Shown piece by piece: positions 54,186 to 63,866 of a stretch of 64,000 nt of DNA. The DNA comes from Vibrio plantisponsor (GTDB lineage: Bacteria; Pseudomonadota; Gammaproteobacteria; Enterobacterales; Vibrionaceae), in assembly GCF_013041605.1 (NCBI RefSeq), contig NZ_JABEQC010000001.1, positions 496,001 to 560,000 on the forward strand. The letters run 5' to 3'. The first letter of the stretch is position 1. Every line of letters begins with the position of its first letter. Both the position numbers and the translations under genes were made by a program. A model generated the notes under the pieces. The model saw only the letters and a list, made by a program, of their open reading frames with translations, searched no databases and was not told the DNA's origin.

Positions 54186-54509
54186 CTAGGCCAGGTAGAA
54201 TACTGAGCTGAGCGATATTGATTGCGGTGAGTTATCTGGGTTGGTCGCCATGATGTCTTGCATATAAGACCACCATTTTTTGCAAATTGCTGTATCAGCA
54301 ACTTGGAGCCAACGCTCCTCGCTCTCAATTTCGACATACCCAAACAACTGATTGGTATCTTCATGAAGAAAAATCGAATAGTTGTGACTACCGTGACTTT
54401 TCAGTATATCGACCAACTCTGGCCAAATCTCGTCATGTCGTTTTTTGTATTCTGCTTTACAGTCTTCATTTAGCTGCATGACAAAGCCTTTGCGAATTAG
54501 ATTATTCAC
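54186..54509 (-). CDS. rhaM: L-rhamnose mutarotase
   Basis: A 107-residue protein. [20 protein letters not shown] and [13 protein letters not shown] and [14 protein letters not shown] are the RhaM hallmarks, with the catalytic histidine in [11 protein letters not shown]. It equilibrates alpha and beta rhamnose. It lies after rhaD in the same direction, about 170 bp away. Confidence 0.93.
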   Translation of the reverse strand: MNNLIRKGFVMQLNEDCKAEYKKRHDEIWPELVDILKSHGSHNYSIFLHEDTNQLFGYVEIESEERWLQVADTAICKKWWSYMQDIMATNPDNSPQSISLSSVFYLA

Positions 54510-54681
54510 GAGTTTACTCTCCTATGCTCTATCACTGGGTGTGATGTGTTTTGCTGCTGATAGTCACTCCTTTTTCGCTACCGTATTGATTAGGTAGAAA
54601 CTCAATAGGTGCAGTAACTGCACCTATAAAGGAGTTGTTTTTTGGGGATGAAACAAACTTAAATAGTTCGATATTTAAGAG

Positions 54682-55482
54682 TTATAAGTTAAATACGCGT
54701 TTCAGTATTTCCATGTTTTCTTTGGTAACACCTTCTGGCTCATAACCTGCTGATGTGCACATTAGGTACAGCTTTGCCCCTTTGTTTGCTACATCAATGT
54801 AGTCGAATGCTTGTAGTACGTCTGCACCTGATGCGGTTGCGCCGTGTTTTTCCCAAATCGCTACGTCATTAACGAGCAGTGCGGCTGTAGTCCCGTCAGC
54901 TAACTCTTCTGATGAAGGCAGGCAGTAAGGAATCATTCCGATACCGCGAGGTACGAAGGCGCGCACTTCTGGCAACATTTTCCAGCACGTGTGAGTGAAT
55001 AGCTCACTGCTTTTTGAGATATCAGGATGATGAGACAGTGCAATCAGCTCTAGCGGGTGAGTGTGAACCACTGATCTATGGTCAGAGCCTGCTTTTCTTT
55101 TCTCAACCAGAATTTTAATGTGGCTGATAAATTCAGAAGTTGGAGCAAAATCTGCGCTTGCTTTACCACCCCAAAGAATTTGATAGCCGTTCGCTTCTGC
55201 GTTGATTTGAAGTACACAACCTGCATATTGAGGCTCACGAAGTTCGCGAATACGTTGACCAGTACCTTTTACGTAATAGATGCGACCCGCACTTTCCATC
55301 GGTAGTTGAAGTGGTAGTGCTTTCACTGGCACATCTACCGTTGGAATCTCGTCGAATAGGTCTGTTACATCAACGGAGATATTGCCACCGTTACGCTCTG
55401 CCCATTCACGTTGCCACAGATATTGAGAAACTTCGCTGACTTTCTCGATTTCGCACATTACTGCGTCGTTTAGTTGAATCAT
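54682..55482 (-). CDS. rhaD: Rhamnulose-1-phosphate aldolase
   Basis: A 266-residue class II zinc aldolase. NGGNISVDVTDL near the N-terminus, the catalytic glutamate and the zinc histidines in VVHTHPLELIALSH are as in RhaD. It cleaves rhamnulose-1-phosphate to dihydroxyacetone phosphate and L-lactaldehyde. The ERIC element lies between it and rhaA upstream. Confidence 0.95.
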   Translation of the reverse strand: MIQLNDAVMCEIEKVSEVSQYLWQREWAERNGGNISVDVTDLFDEIPTVDVPVKALPLQLPMESAGRIYYVKGTGQRIRELREPQYAGCVLQINAEANGYQILWGGKASADFAPTSEFISHIKILVEKRKAGSDHRSVVHTHPLELIALSHHPDISKSSELFTHTCWKMLPEVRAFVPRGIGMIPYCLPSSEELADGTTAALLVNDVAIWEKHGATASGADVLQAFDYIDVANKGAKLYLMCTSAGYEPEGVTKENMEILKRVFNL

Positions 55483-55515
55483 TTTTTGTACCTTATGTGT
55501 TTAACTAAACCAGCC

Positions 55516-55646
55516 AGATATACTCTTCCTACTTGAAGCCGCAGTTGTGTTGTCTACGTTCGTTCACCCCAATCACATAGTTATCTATGCTCATGGGGAT
55601 TCACTCACTTGCCGCCTACCTGCAACTCCAAGTAGTTTGAGTATCT
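55516..55646. repeat. ERIC (enterobacterial repetitive intergenic consensus) element
   Basis: About 131 bp with inverted ends AGATATACTC and GAGTATCT. Its centre has CGTTCGTTCACCCCAATCAC, then ATGCTCATGGGGATTCACTC and ACTTGCCGCCTACCTGCAAC, characteristic of Vibrio ERIC/IRU sequences. It forms a long imperfect palindrome in RNA. It sits in the rhaA-rhaD gap. Confidence 0.9.
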
Positions 55647-55680
55647 AAAATCTGACTTGTCTGTTATTGAGCAATTTGTA

Positions 55681-56940
55681 TTAACGAGTAGCCAGAATGG
55701 TTGCTTCGTAGTCTTTGACGTCGTTGATCCAGTCAAAGCCCACAGGTACTTCGTTTTGTAGACAGTGGTAATCCCAAACCGCTGCCCAAGGCAGAGAATG
55801 AGCTTCCTCAATCAAACCAAGGCGAGAGGTGTAGTCGAACGCTTGCTCTGCTGCTTTTAGTTGGTCAACAGGTTCTAGCAGTGCTTTCAGTAGTGCTTTT
55901 TGTGCGTTGCGAGTACCGATAACCCATGCTGCGATGCGGTTGATAGAAGCATCGAAGAAGTCCAAACCAATCGCTACGCGATCAAGCAGTTTGTTGCGTA
56001 CGATTTCGCGCATGATGGCTTGAGTTTCGTCATCGAAAGACACTACGTGGTCAGAGTCCCAACGAACTGGGCGAGTCACGTGCAGTTGTATGTCGTTAAC
56101 ATATAGTGATACTGCACTGATTTTATCGCTGATAACTTCAGTTGGGTGGAAGTGACCTGCGTCTAGGCAAAGTGCTGTTCCACGAGTTGCCGCGTAAGCT
56201 AGGTAAAACTCGTTGCTACCCACTGTGTAAGCTTCTACGCCGATACCGAACACTTTGCTCTCAACTGCGTCTTTGTGGAATGCAGGGTCGATTTTCTCAG
56301 CCAGTGCTTTATCCAAAGAGTCAGCCAGACGTGCGCGTGGCGATAGGCGGTCTACCGGTTGGTCTTTCATGCCATCTGGGATCCAGATGTTCATAAATGA
56401 CGTTGTACCCAGTTCACGACCAAAGTATTCAGAAACCTTACGGCTTGCTTTTACGTGTTCAATCCAGAACTGGCGGATCTCTTCATTTGGATGAGAAAGT
56501 GTTAAGCCATCACTTGCTTTCGGATGTGAAAACAGAGTTGGGTTGAAATCTAAACCAAGGTTTTTCTCTTTTGCCCACTCAACCCAACGAGCAAAGTGCT
56601 CAGGTTTGATTTGGTCACGTTCTACGAATTCATCAGCATCAATGTAAATCGCATGCAGGTTTACGCGTTTTTTACCCGGGATCAGTGAGAAGGCTTTCTC
56701 CATATCGGCACGCAGTTGTGCTGGCGTTTTTGCCGCACCAGGGTAGTTACCCGTTGCTTGGATGCCGCCACTTAGCGTGGTCTCTGGCGATTCAAACCCA
56801 CGCACGTCATCGCCTTGCCAGCAGTGCATTGAAATAGGCGTCTGGTTTAGTTGCTCTAGAGCTTTATCTGCATCTACACCGTATTTTTTGAAAACTGACT
56901 TTGCTTGCTCGTAAGCTGCAATGATTTGCTCTTTGCTCAT
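55681..56940 (-). CDS. rhaA: L-rhamnose isomerase
   Basis: A 419-residue enzyme that converts L-rhamnose to L-rhamnulose. Family stretches are [39 protein letters not shown] and [17 protein letters not shown], holding the metal site glutamate, aspartates and histidine. The length is the usual 419. It starts about 10 bp after rhaB. Confidence 0.97.
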   Translation of the reverse strand: MSKEQIIAAYEQAKSVFKKYGVDADKALEQLNQTPISMHCWQGDDVRGFESPETTLSGGIQATGNYPGAAKTPAQLRADMEKAFSLIPGKKRVNLHAIYIDADEFVERDQIKPEHFARWVEWAKEKNLGLDFNPTLFSHPKASDGLTLSHPNEEIRQFWIEHVKASRKVSEYFGRELGTTSFMNIWIPDGMKDQPVDRLSPRARLADSLDKALAEKIDPAFHKDAVESKVFGIGVEAYTVGSNEFYLAYAATRGTALCLDAGHFHPTEVISDKISAVSLYVNDIQLHVTRPVRWDSDHVVSFDDETQAIMREIVRNKLLDRVAIGLDFFDASINRIAAWVIGTRNAQKALLKALLEPVDQLKAAEQAFDYTSRLGLIEEAHSLPWAAVWDYHCLQNEVPVGFDWINDVKDYEATILATR

Positions 56941-56950
56941 TGTGTTTACC

Positions 56951-58393
56951 TTATTTAATAATCTGCTGGAACTGGGATTTGATTTGTTCTAATCCCTCAA
57001 TTGGGTTGGCTGAAAAATGTTTCACATCAGAAGAGGCATCAATAATTTGGCGACCTTCTTCCAACGAGTGAATAACGTCACAAGCAATGAACTGGTTGAT
57101 AACATTGCCCAGTGCGGATGCTTCGGTTGGTTCTGTTGAAACTGGAATTTGGCATACGTCAGCGCATAGCTGGTTAAGGAACTTATCCTGAGTACCGCCA
57201 CCGACAATGCGCAGTTCTTTGATCTCTTTACCTGTCACTTCTGCCAGTTCAGAAAGCACTTTGTCGTAAGCCAAAACTAAGCTGTCGTAGATACAGCGAA
57301 TCACTTCAGACAAGCTTTCTGGCGCTTCGAGATCGCGTTTTTTGAACCAGTTTTTAATCGCTTGCGTCATTGACGCTGGGTTTAAGAAGTCGTTGTCATT
57401 TGGGTTAACAATGTACTTAAACGGCTGTGCTTGGCGCGCCAATGCAGCGATATCAGGGAAGGTGAGGGATGGATTTTCCGCTTTAATACGTTGGATTAAC
57501 CACAATCCCATGATGTTTTTCAGAACGCGATAACGTCCATCCACACCACCTTCATTAGTAAGGTTGTATTGGTAAGCCAGATCACCTGTATAGGGTTCTA
57601 AGCTTTCAATGCCGACCAATGACCAAGTACCTGAACTTAGGTAAGCCATGTTTTCATGGGCAATAGGGGTTGCTGCAACCGCTGACGCGGTATCGTGGCT
57701 GGCGACTGAACAAACTGGGATTTGCACATCACCAACGTGGTACTGACCGACAATGCGGTTTGGCATTGTCGGTGGCAGGAACCAATCCATTTTCGCGCCA
57801 CATGCTTTGATAAGTTCGCTGTTCCAAACTTTCTCTTTGCAATCCAAAAGTTGGCTGGTGGAAGCATTGGTATACTCGCAATGCTTAACGCCAGAGAGTT
57901 TGTAGTTGAGGTAATCAGGAATGAACAGCAGGGTATCAATTTCACCGAACCATTCAGGCTTCTGATCTGAAATCGCTTTTAACTGGTTAATGGTGTTGAA
58001 CGATAAGAACTGAATACCAGTAGTGCGGTAAATGTCTTGCAGTGACAACTGGCTGTCTGCCAACAGTTTGTCTTGTACGCCTTCTGTACGAGCATCGCGA
58101 TAGCTAACAAATTCACCTAGGTGTTTGCCGAATTTGTCGAGTAGAACAAAGTCCACGCCCCATGTATCAATACCTAACGAACAGACTTCGATACCCGTTG
58201 CGATAACCTTATTAATCCCGACCTTGATCTCTTCTAAGATTGAGTACAGATCCCAGCATGACTCATTGCCATGAACCACCTGTTGATTTTGGAAACGGTG
58301 GAACTCTTCCAAACGAATCTTTCCGCTCTCTAGATATCCAACCATAACACGTCCACTTGATGCGCCTAGGTCGATCGCGATTACTGCTTTCAT
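56951..58393 (-). CDS. rhaB: Rhamnulokinase
   Basis: A 480-residue FGGY-family sugar kinase. Its N-terminus [14 protein letters not shown] binds [21 protein letters not shown] carries the catalytic aspartate, and [19 protein letters not shown] is the adenosine motif. It makes rhamnulose-1-phosphate. It is first in rhaB-rhaA-rhaD-rhaM, divergent from the TRAP transporter operon. Confidence 0.96.
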   Translation of the reverse strand: MKAVIAIDLGASSGRVMVGYLESGKIRLEEFHRFQNQQVVHGNESCWDLYSILEEIKVGINKVIATGIEVCSLGIDTWGVDFVLLDKFGKHLGEFVSYRDARTEGVQDKLLADSQLSLQDIYRTTGIQFLSFNTINQLKAISDQKPEWFGEIDTLLFIPDYLNYKLSGVKHCEYTNASTSQLLDCKEKVWNSELIKACGAKMDWFLPPTMPNRIVGQYHVGDVQIPVCSVASHDTASAVAATPIAHENMAYLSSGTWSLVGIESLEPYTGDLAYQYNLTNEGGVDGRYRVLKNIMGLWLIQRIKAENPSLTFPDIAALARQAQPFKYIVNPNDNDFLNPASMTQAIKNWFKKRDLEAPESLSEVIRCIYDSLVLAYDKVLSELAEVTGKEIKELRIVGGGTQDKFLNQLCADVCQIPVSTEPTEASALGNVINQFIACDVIHSLEEGRQIIDASSDVKHFSANPIEGLEQIKSQFQQIIK

Positions 58394-58824
58394 AATGCTT
58401 AATACCTCTGAATATTTAGGAGTATTAAAGCGGGTTTCAAATTAAAAAAACTTCAAAATTCAGCCAGTGAAAAATGAGGTAAGGAGTTTTTGCAAAGAAA
58501 AGAAAGCTTCAATTCAAAAAATTTAAAGTTGCTTGAAAATATCGGCCGATATTCTTGAAGTCGCTATTTAAGGCATAACAAAGGTTTTGATGGCTATATA
58601 AAAGGCAATTTGAACCCTGGCATTTGGATTTTGATTAAAAAACCAAAAGTGTGACCCTTCACCGTGAGGGTATGACGAATTAGACGGTCAAAAATTAAAG
58701 GTGGCGAAATTTTAAAGGTGACTCGTTTTTGAAAGCGCCATGATAGACCCATCAAATAACAACGCTGCCAAACAGTGTTATCGATAAACCAATAACAAGC
58801 ATAACAATCAACTTGGAGGATATT
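58394..58824. other. Divergent promoter region between rhaBADM and the TRAP operon
   Basis: About 430 bp, AT-rich. It includes a perfect 16-bp palindrome AATATCGGCCGATATT at 58538-58553 and a small hairpin ACCCTTCAC-C-GTGAGGGT near 58656-58673. RhaS-type activator sites are expected here but could not be defined. No gene is present. Confidence 0.55.
58538..58553. promoter_or_regulatory. Perfect 16-bp palindrome, candidate operator
   Basis: AATATCGGCCGATATT is fully symmetrical without a spacer, which is unlike AraC-type sites (direct repeats) and more like a LacI-type or GntR-type operator. It lies midway between divergent genes. Confidence 0.5.
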
Positions 58825-59817
58825 ATGTCCCGACTCTACAACCCGATTACTAAAGCGCTACTTGCTTCTGCCATGTTACTACCATTCGGTGCACACGCTG
58901 CAACTGTGCTAAAAATGGCCTACGCAGACAACAGCCAGCCTGTAAAAGATGCTCTTCAGTACATCGGTGAAGCAGTGGCTAAAAAAACCAACGGTGAAGT
59001 AACGATTCAATACTTCCCTGATAGTCAACTAGGTGGCGAACGCGAGTTGGTTGAAATGACTCAAGTTGGCGCAATCGATATGACCAAAGTGTCTTCTGGT
59101 CTACTTGAGAGCTTCTCTCCACTTTACGGTGTTTTCTCACTACCTTACCTTTTCGAAAACCAAGACAGCTTCTACCGTGTGATGGATAACAAAGACATCA
59201 TGAAAACGGTATACCAATCAACAGAAGCTCAAGGATTCGCTGGTGTGGGTTGGTACGACTCAGGTGCGCGTAGCTTCTACATGAGCAAAGGCCCTGTGAA
59301 AACTCTTGCTGACCTTAAAGGTAAGAAAATCCGTGTAATGCAGAGTGAAACGTCGATTGAAACTATGAAACTTTTAGGCGCTTCTCCAATCGCAATGAGC
59401 CAAGCAGAAGTGTATACCTCACTTCAACAAGGCATTCTTGATGGCGCAGAAAACAACGAATTCGCTATCACTATCGCGCGTCACGGTGAAGTAGCGAAAT
59501 TTTACAGCTACGACATGCACACTCGCATTCCAGACGTAGTGATCATGAGTAACGTAACTAAGAGCAAGCTCACACCAGATCAACTAACCGCACTTCAAGA
59601 AGCAATCGATGAGTCAATCGAACTTGAGAAGAAACTATGGAAAGAAGAGATGGTTAAGACTCAAGAGCTAGCGAAGAAAGAGTTCGGTGTTGAGTTCTTT
59701 GATATCGACCAAGCACCTTTCAAAGCTGCAGTTCAACCAATTTATGAAAAGCTGAAAGGCAAACCTCAAGTGTACGCACTGTATGAGCAAATCAATAAAG
59801 TTGAACAAGCAAAATAG
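58825..59817 (+). CDS. TRAP transporter solute-binding protein (DctP-like)
   Basis: A 330-residue periplasmic binding protein from the ATG at 58825, seven bases after GGAGG. The signal peptide ends in FGAHAAT. Seen are FPDSQLGGERELVEMTQVGAID and the arginine of the carboxylate-binding site in GKKIRVMQSE, as in DctP proteins that bind organic acids or sugar acids. First of a three-gene TRAP set divergent from rhaB, its probable ligand is rhamnose-linked galacturonide or rhamnose. A carboxylate ligand is favoured by the family's conserved arginine. Confidence 0.93.
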   Translation: MSRLYNPITKALLASAMLLPFGAHAATVLKMAYADNSQPVKDALQYIGEAVAKKTNGEVTIQYFPDSQLGGERELVEMTQVGAIDMTKVSSGLLESFSPLYGVFSLPYLFENQDSFYRVMDNKDIMKTVYQSTEAQGFAGVGWYDSGARSFYMSKGPVKTLADLKGKKIRVMQSETSIETMKLLGASPIAMSQAEVYTSLQQGILDGAENNEFAITIARHGEVAKFYSYDMHTRIPDVVIMSNVTKSKLTPDQLTALQEAIDESIELEKKLWKEEMVKTQELAKKEFGVEFFDIDQAPFKAAVQPIYEKLKGKPQVYALYEQINKVEQAK

Positions 59818-59828
59818 TAGTAACAAAG

Positions 59829-59852
59829 GATAGAAGCCCTCGGGCTTCTATC
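59829..59852 (+). terminator. Intercistronic hairpin after the binding-protein gene
   Basis: GATAGAAGCCC and GGGCTTCTATC form a perfect 11-bp inverted repeat with two bases between, without a T run. It probably stabilises the upstream mRNA so that binding protein exceeds permease. Confidence 0.7.
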
Positions 59853-59875
59853 TCGATTGATTGGTCGAGGTTCCC

Positions 59876-60400
59876 ATGAAAATTATAAGAAAGTGGCTTG
59901 ATAGAACCATTGAAGTGTTTGCCTGCGCGGTAACGACGATGATGGTATTGGTGGCTTGCTGGCAGGTAATTAGCCGCTATGTTTTTAACGACCCGAGTAC
60001 CTTCTCTGAAGAGCTACTTCGATTTTCGTTAGTATGGTTATCTGTGATTGGCTTGGCTTATGTAGCCGGTAAATCAGAACACATCGCCCTCACACTGTTC
60101 TTAGATAAGTTTCCTAAAAACTTAGTGAAATACTGGAATATGTTAATCCAGGTCGTATTCATCCTTTTTGCCATCTACATCATGATCATTGGTGGCTGGA
60201 AGGTTTCAAGCAACGCCATGATGCAAGTTTCCCCAGTTCTACAACTGTCCATGGGGAAGGTTTACTACGCACTGCCTCTGTCTGGCGTGCTCATTATTGT
60301 CTACAGCGTAATGAACATCGTCGATCTGTTTAAAGCGCAACCGGTTAAAGCCAGTGACAACGATAAAGGTTCTTTAGTAGGAGATAAACAGTATGACTGA
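59876..60400 (+). CDS. TRAP transporter small permease (DctQ-like)
   Basis: A 174-residue membrane protein from the ATG at 59876 (GAGG seven bases upstream), with four membrane helices. The motif WQVISRYVFNDPSTFSEELLRF is the DctQ signature. It pairs with the large permease encoded next, whose start it overlaps by 8 bp. Confidence 0.92.
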   Translation: MKIIRKWLDRTIEVFACAVTTMMVLVACWQVISRYVFNDPSTFSEELLRFSLVWLSVIGLAYVAGKSEHIALTLFLDKFPKNLVKYWNMLIQVVFILFAIYIMIIGGWKVSSNAMMQVSPVLQLSMGKVYYALPLSGVLIIVYSVMNIVDLFKAQPVKASDNDKGSLVGDKQYD

Positions 60401-61700
60401 TCCAATTACTGCTGCCAGTATCATGATCGGGGTGTTCGTACTTTTACTGGTGTTAGGTACCCCAATTGGTTTGTGTATCGTTATCGCATCAGGCGCAACA
60501 GTCATGTTGGTGCTGCCATTTGATATTGCGATGTTCACAACCGCTCAGAAAATGTTTTCAAGTTTAGATAGCTTTGCACTGCTTGCTGTACCGTTCTTCG
60601 TTCTCTCTGGTGTGATAATGAATAATGGTGGCATAGCGACCCGTTTGGTGAACTTCGCCAAGCTGTTTACTGGTCGAATTCCAGGTTCTCTTTCTTACAC
60701 TAACATCGCGGGCAATATGCTTTTCGGCGCGGTTTCGGGTTCTGCGATAGCAGCGTCAACCTCTATCGGTGGTGTGATGATCCCAATGAGTGCGAAAGAA
60801 GGTTACAACCGCAGTTTCGCTTCAGCGGTAAACATTGCATCGGCGCCGACGGGTATGTTGATTCCACCAACGACGGCATTCATTCTTTATGCGCTGGCGA
60901 GTGGCGGTACATCCATTGCGGCACTATTTGCTGGTGGTTTGGTCGCGGGTAGCTTGTGGGGCGTAGGCTGTATGGTTATCACCTACATCGTCGCTAAGCG
61001 TAACAACTACACCAACTTCTTTACGCTGCAAAAAGGCATGGCGTTAAAAGTGACTCGCGAAGCTCTGCCAAGTTTGCTACTGGTAGTGATTATCGTGGGC
61101 GGTATTGTTAAAGGTATCTTCACGGCGATTGAAGCATCAGCCATTGCGGTTGTGTACACCGCGTACTTGACGCTTATTCTCTACAAAACAATCTCTGTAC
61201 GTGACATGCCAAAAATCATCATTCAGACCTTTGTCATGACAGGTGTGATCATGTTCCTGCTGGCGACATCATCTGCAATGTCATTTGCGATGTCTATGAC
61301 AGGTATTCCAGCGGCACTGAGTAAGTTAATTCTTGGTATCTCTGATAGCCCTGCGATCATCATGTTGGTTATCACACTGTTTATTCTGATTGTTGGTGCC
61401 TTCATGGATATCGGCCCTGCAATTTTGATTTTCACACCAATTCTTCTTCCTATCGTGCAGAAAATTGGCGTTGACCCAGTACACTTCGGCATCTTAATCG
61501 TATTCAACCTAGCGATTGGTACCATTACACCGCCTGTAGGTAGCGGCTTGTATGTGGGGGCGAGTGTAGGGCAAGTGAAAGTGGAAGATGTGATTAAACC
61601 ACTGATTCCGTTCTATATTGCGATCATTTGTGTACTGATGCTAATTACTTATATCCCTGAACTAACTCTATTTTTACCAAGACTACTTGGTGTTATGTAA
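60393..61700 (+). CDS. TRAP transporter large permease (DctM-like)
   Basis: A 435-residue permease with about 12 membrane helices. LLAVPFFVLSGVIMNNGGIA, SAIAASTSIGGVMIPMS and FNLAIGTITPPVGSGLYVG are hallmarks of DctM. It performs sodium-coupled uptake of the substrate handed over by the binding protein. It completes the set with the two preceding genes. Confidence 0.94.
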   Translation: MTDPITAASIMIGVFVLLLVLGTPIGLCIVIASGATVMLVLPFDIAMFTTAQKMFSSLDSFALLAVPFFVLSGVIMNNGGIATRLVNFAKLFTGRIPGSLSYTNIAGNMLFGAVSGSAIAASTSIGGVMIPMSAKEGYNRSFASAVNIASAPTGMLIPPTTAFILYALASGGTSIAALFAGGLVAGSLWGVGCMVITYIVAKRNNYTNFFTLQKGMALKVTREALPSLLLVVIIVGGIVKGIFTAIEASAIAVVYTAYLTLILYKTISVRDMPKIIIQTFVMTGVIMFLLATSSAMSFAMSMTGIPAALSKLILGISDSPAIIMLVITLFILIVGAFMDIGPAILIFTPILLPIVQKIGVDPVHFGILIVFNLAIGTITPPVGSGLYVGASVGQVKVEDVIKPLIPFYIAIICVLMLITYIPELTLFLPRLLGVM

Positions 61701-61724
61701 TCGAATTTAAGGACTCTTATTATT

Positions 61725-62867
61725 ATGAAAATCTTTCCTGTAAAACATAGCGCTTTGCTTCGTCGCGTAGAACGCACTCATCCACGCAGCGTTGTGGTCG
61801 ATAAAATTGAAAGCCTAATCAATAACCTCATCAACATTCACGATGAAACGGGTGAGTTCCTGCTTCACCTTGACGATGGACGTACTATTGATACTAAAGG
61901 TTGGGCTGGTTGGGAGTGGACGCACGGTATTGGTCTTTACGGTATGTACAAGTACTACCAACAAACCAATGACCAGAGTGTAGTGAACATCATTGATGAA
62001 TGGTTTGAAGACCGTTTCTCTGAAGAGCAAGCAACTAAAAACGTGAACACGGTATGTCCGTTTTTAACTTTGGCTTACCGTTATGAAGAAACAAAAGACC
62101 AATCTCTAGTCCCTTACTTAGAAACATGGGCAGACTACGTGATGTACCAAATGCCGAAAACTAAGAGCGGCGGTATTCAGCACATTGTTTATAACAGCGA
62201 AAACCACGAGCAAATGTGGGATGACACACTGATGATGAGTGTTATGCCGTTAACTAAGATTGGTTTGTTGCTGAACCGCCCTGAATACATTGAAGAAGCG
62301 AAATACCAGTTCCTAACGCACATTCAATACTTAACAGATCGCGAAACAGGTGCATGGTTCCATGGTTGGACATTCGACGGTAACCACAACTTTGCGAATG
62401 CTCGTTGGGCTCGCGGTAACAGCTGGGTAACGATTGTTATTCCTGATTTCCTTGAGCTTTTAGATCTACCAGAGCACGATGCATTCCGTCGTCACTTGGT
62501 TCACATCCTAGAGCGTCAAATTGAGGTGCTTGCGAAATACCAACAAGCGAATGGCTTGTGGTGCACACTGTTGGATGATGAATCTTCATATGTTGAAGCA
62601 TCCGCAACGGCTGGTTTTGCATACGGCATTTTGAAAGCGGTACGTAAGCGCTATATCGATCCAAAATACGCAGAAATGGCTTACAAAGCAGTGGATGCGT
62701 TAATCACAGATTACATCAATGAATCCGGCGAGCTAGTGAATGTTTCGTTCGGTACTGCGATGGGGCAGGACTTGGATTACTACCGTACAATTCCATTGAC
62801 TTCAATGCCTTACGGCCAGTCTATGGCAATTCTATGTTTGTCTGAATACCTACGTACTTATCTGTAA
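61725..62867 (+). CDS. GH105 unsaturated rhamnogalacturonyl hydrolase
   Basis: A 380-residue (alpha/alpha)6-barrel hydrolase of family 105 (YteR/RhiN-like). WEWTHGIGLYGMYKYYQQT and the catalytic-aspartate region MWDDTLMMSVMPL fit, along with ARGNSWVTI. It removes the 4,5-unsaturated galacturonate from rhamnogalacturonan fragments, releasing rhamnose. There is no signal peptide, so it is cytoplasmic, which implies the disaccharide is imported intact. It starts about 24 bp after the TRAP permease and is in the same operon. Confidence 0.92.
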   Translation: MKIFPVKHSALLRRVERTHPRSVVVDKIESLINNLINIHDETGEFLLHLDDGRTIDTKGWAGWEWTHGIGLYGMYKYYQQTNDQSVVNIIDEWFEDRFSEEQATKNVNTVCPFLTLAYRYEETKDQSLVPYLETWADYVMYQMPKTKSGGIQHIVYNSENHEQMWDDTLMMSVMPLTKIGLLLNRPEYIEEAKYQFLTHIQYLTDRETGAWFHGWTFDGNHNFANARWARGNSWVTIVIPDFLELLDLPEHDAFRRHLVHILERQIEVLAKYQQANGLWCTLLDDESSYVEASATAGFAYGILKAVRKRYIDPKYAEMAYKAVDALITDYINESGELVNVSFGTAMGQDLDYYRTIPLTSMPYGQSMAILCLSEYLRTYL

Positions 62868-62907
62868 TTAAAATCTATCCTCCCGTTTAATTTGGTAGTG
62901 GAAGTTT

Positions 62908-62934
62908 GCCCCATTGTTCTGATGGGGCTTTTTT
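62908..62934 (+). terminator. Intrinsic terminator after GH105 gene
   Basis: GCCCCAT and ATGGGGC form a 7-bp stem around TGTTCTG, followed by six Ts. Confidence 0.88.
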
Positions 62935-63059
62935 AATGTGTGAGTCGTCCGACATTTGATTAGGACAGATTGCACAGAAATCACACATTTTATATCAGTT
63001 TATTGCACCTCTTTGGATGCAGTCTCAATATGAACTTGGTGTTCAATGGAGGTAAAACA

Positions 63060-63866
63060 ATGTTTCAACTTAGTGGTGAAGAGTTTTTTAAGCACTCTGA
63101 CTCTGCAGTTTGCACTGAAGTTCGCGCACCTCAAGCGGATTATCCTGAGCATTCTCATGACTTCCACGAATTGATCATTGTGACTAAGGGAGCAGGGCAG
63201 CATATCTTGAATGATACGCCCACCAACTTGGCGCAAAACTACATTTGCTACATCACACCTAGCGATCGTCATATGTATGAGCAAGTCGAAAACCTGCATC
63301 TAACCAATATTCTGTTTAAGAAAAATCGTCTCTCATACAGTCCGATTTTGAAGAACTTCTTGCCTAACGAAAGTTCTGACTCGAAGAGCTGGTTTATCAC
63401 TAATCAGACCATGTCCAAAGTTGAGCAAATATTGCAGCAATTGGATCACGAGTCTCGTTCGAATACGGTGGAATCGCGTCTGATGATGGAAGTGTTGTTT
63501 CAACACCTAGTGGTTGAAATTTCCCGTGGGCGTCTGACATCACAATCCAATGATGTGAACGACAATATCATTCTTAAAGTGATTGACTGGTTACAAAGAA
63601 ACTACAGTGAAGATGTCTGTATCAACGAGATTTCAGACAAATTTAAGATTTCTTCTCGTTCATTGAGCCGAAAAATAAAGCAAGTGACCAATCTGTCCTT
63701 TAACAACTATGTGCATCGTGTGCGGATTAATAATGCGATGGATCTGCTGCAAAGTACGGACAAATCAATTACTGATATCGCGTTTGAAGTGGGCTACAAA
63801 GACAGCAACTATTTCAGCACTAAGTTTAAACGCTTTACTAAAAAGACACCGTCCCAGTATCGTTAA
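63060..63866 (+). CDS. AraC-family regulator (RhaS/RhaR-like)
   Basis: A 268-residue regulator from the ATG at 63060, six bases after GGAGGT. The cupin-like N-terminus (DYPEHSHDFHELIIVTKGAG) binds the sugar, and two helix-turn-helices follow, INEISDKFKISSRSLSRKIK and ITDIAFEVGYKDSNYFS. Size and cupin motif are like RhaS and RhaR, so it probably activates rhaBADM and the TRAP-GH105 operon on rhamnose or a derivative. It lies just after the latter behind a terminator. Confidence 0.9.
   Translation: MFQLSGEEFFKHSDSAVCTEVRAPQADYPEHSHDFHELIIVTKGAGQHILNDTPTNLAQNYICYITPSDRHMYEQVENLHLTNILFKKNRLSYSPILKNFLPNESSDSKSWFITNQTMSKVEQILQQLDHESRSNTVESRLMMEVLFQHLVVEISRGRLTSQSNDVNDNIILKVIDWLQRNYSEDVCINEISDKFKISSRSLSRKIKQVTNLSFNNYVHRVRINNAMDLLQSTDKSITDIAFEVGYKDSNYFSTKFKRFTKKTPSQYR

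Noticed and set aside
58656..58673. Small hairpin ACCCTTCAC/GTGAGGGT, near TGTGA, as a CRP site
   Set aside because: The spacing between TGTGA and TCAC is four, not six, so it does not fit CRP; kept only as a hairpin.
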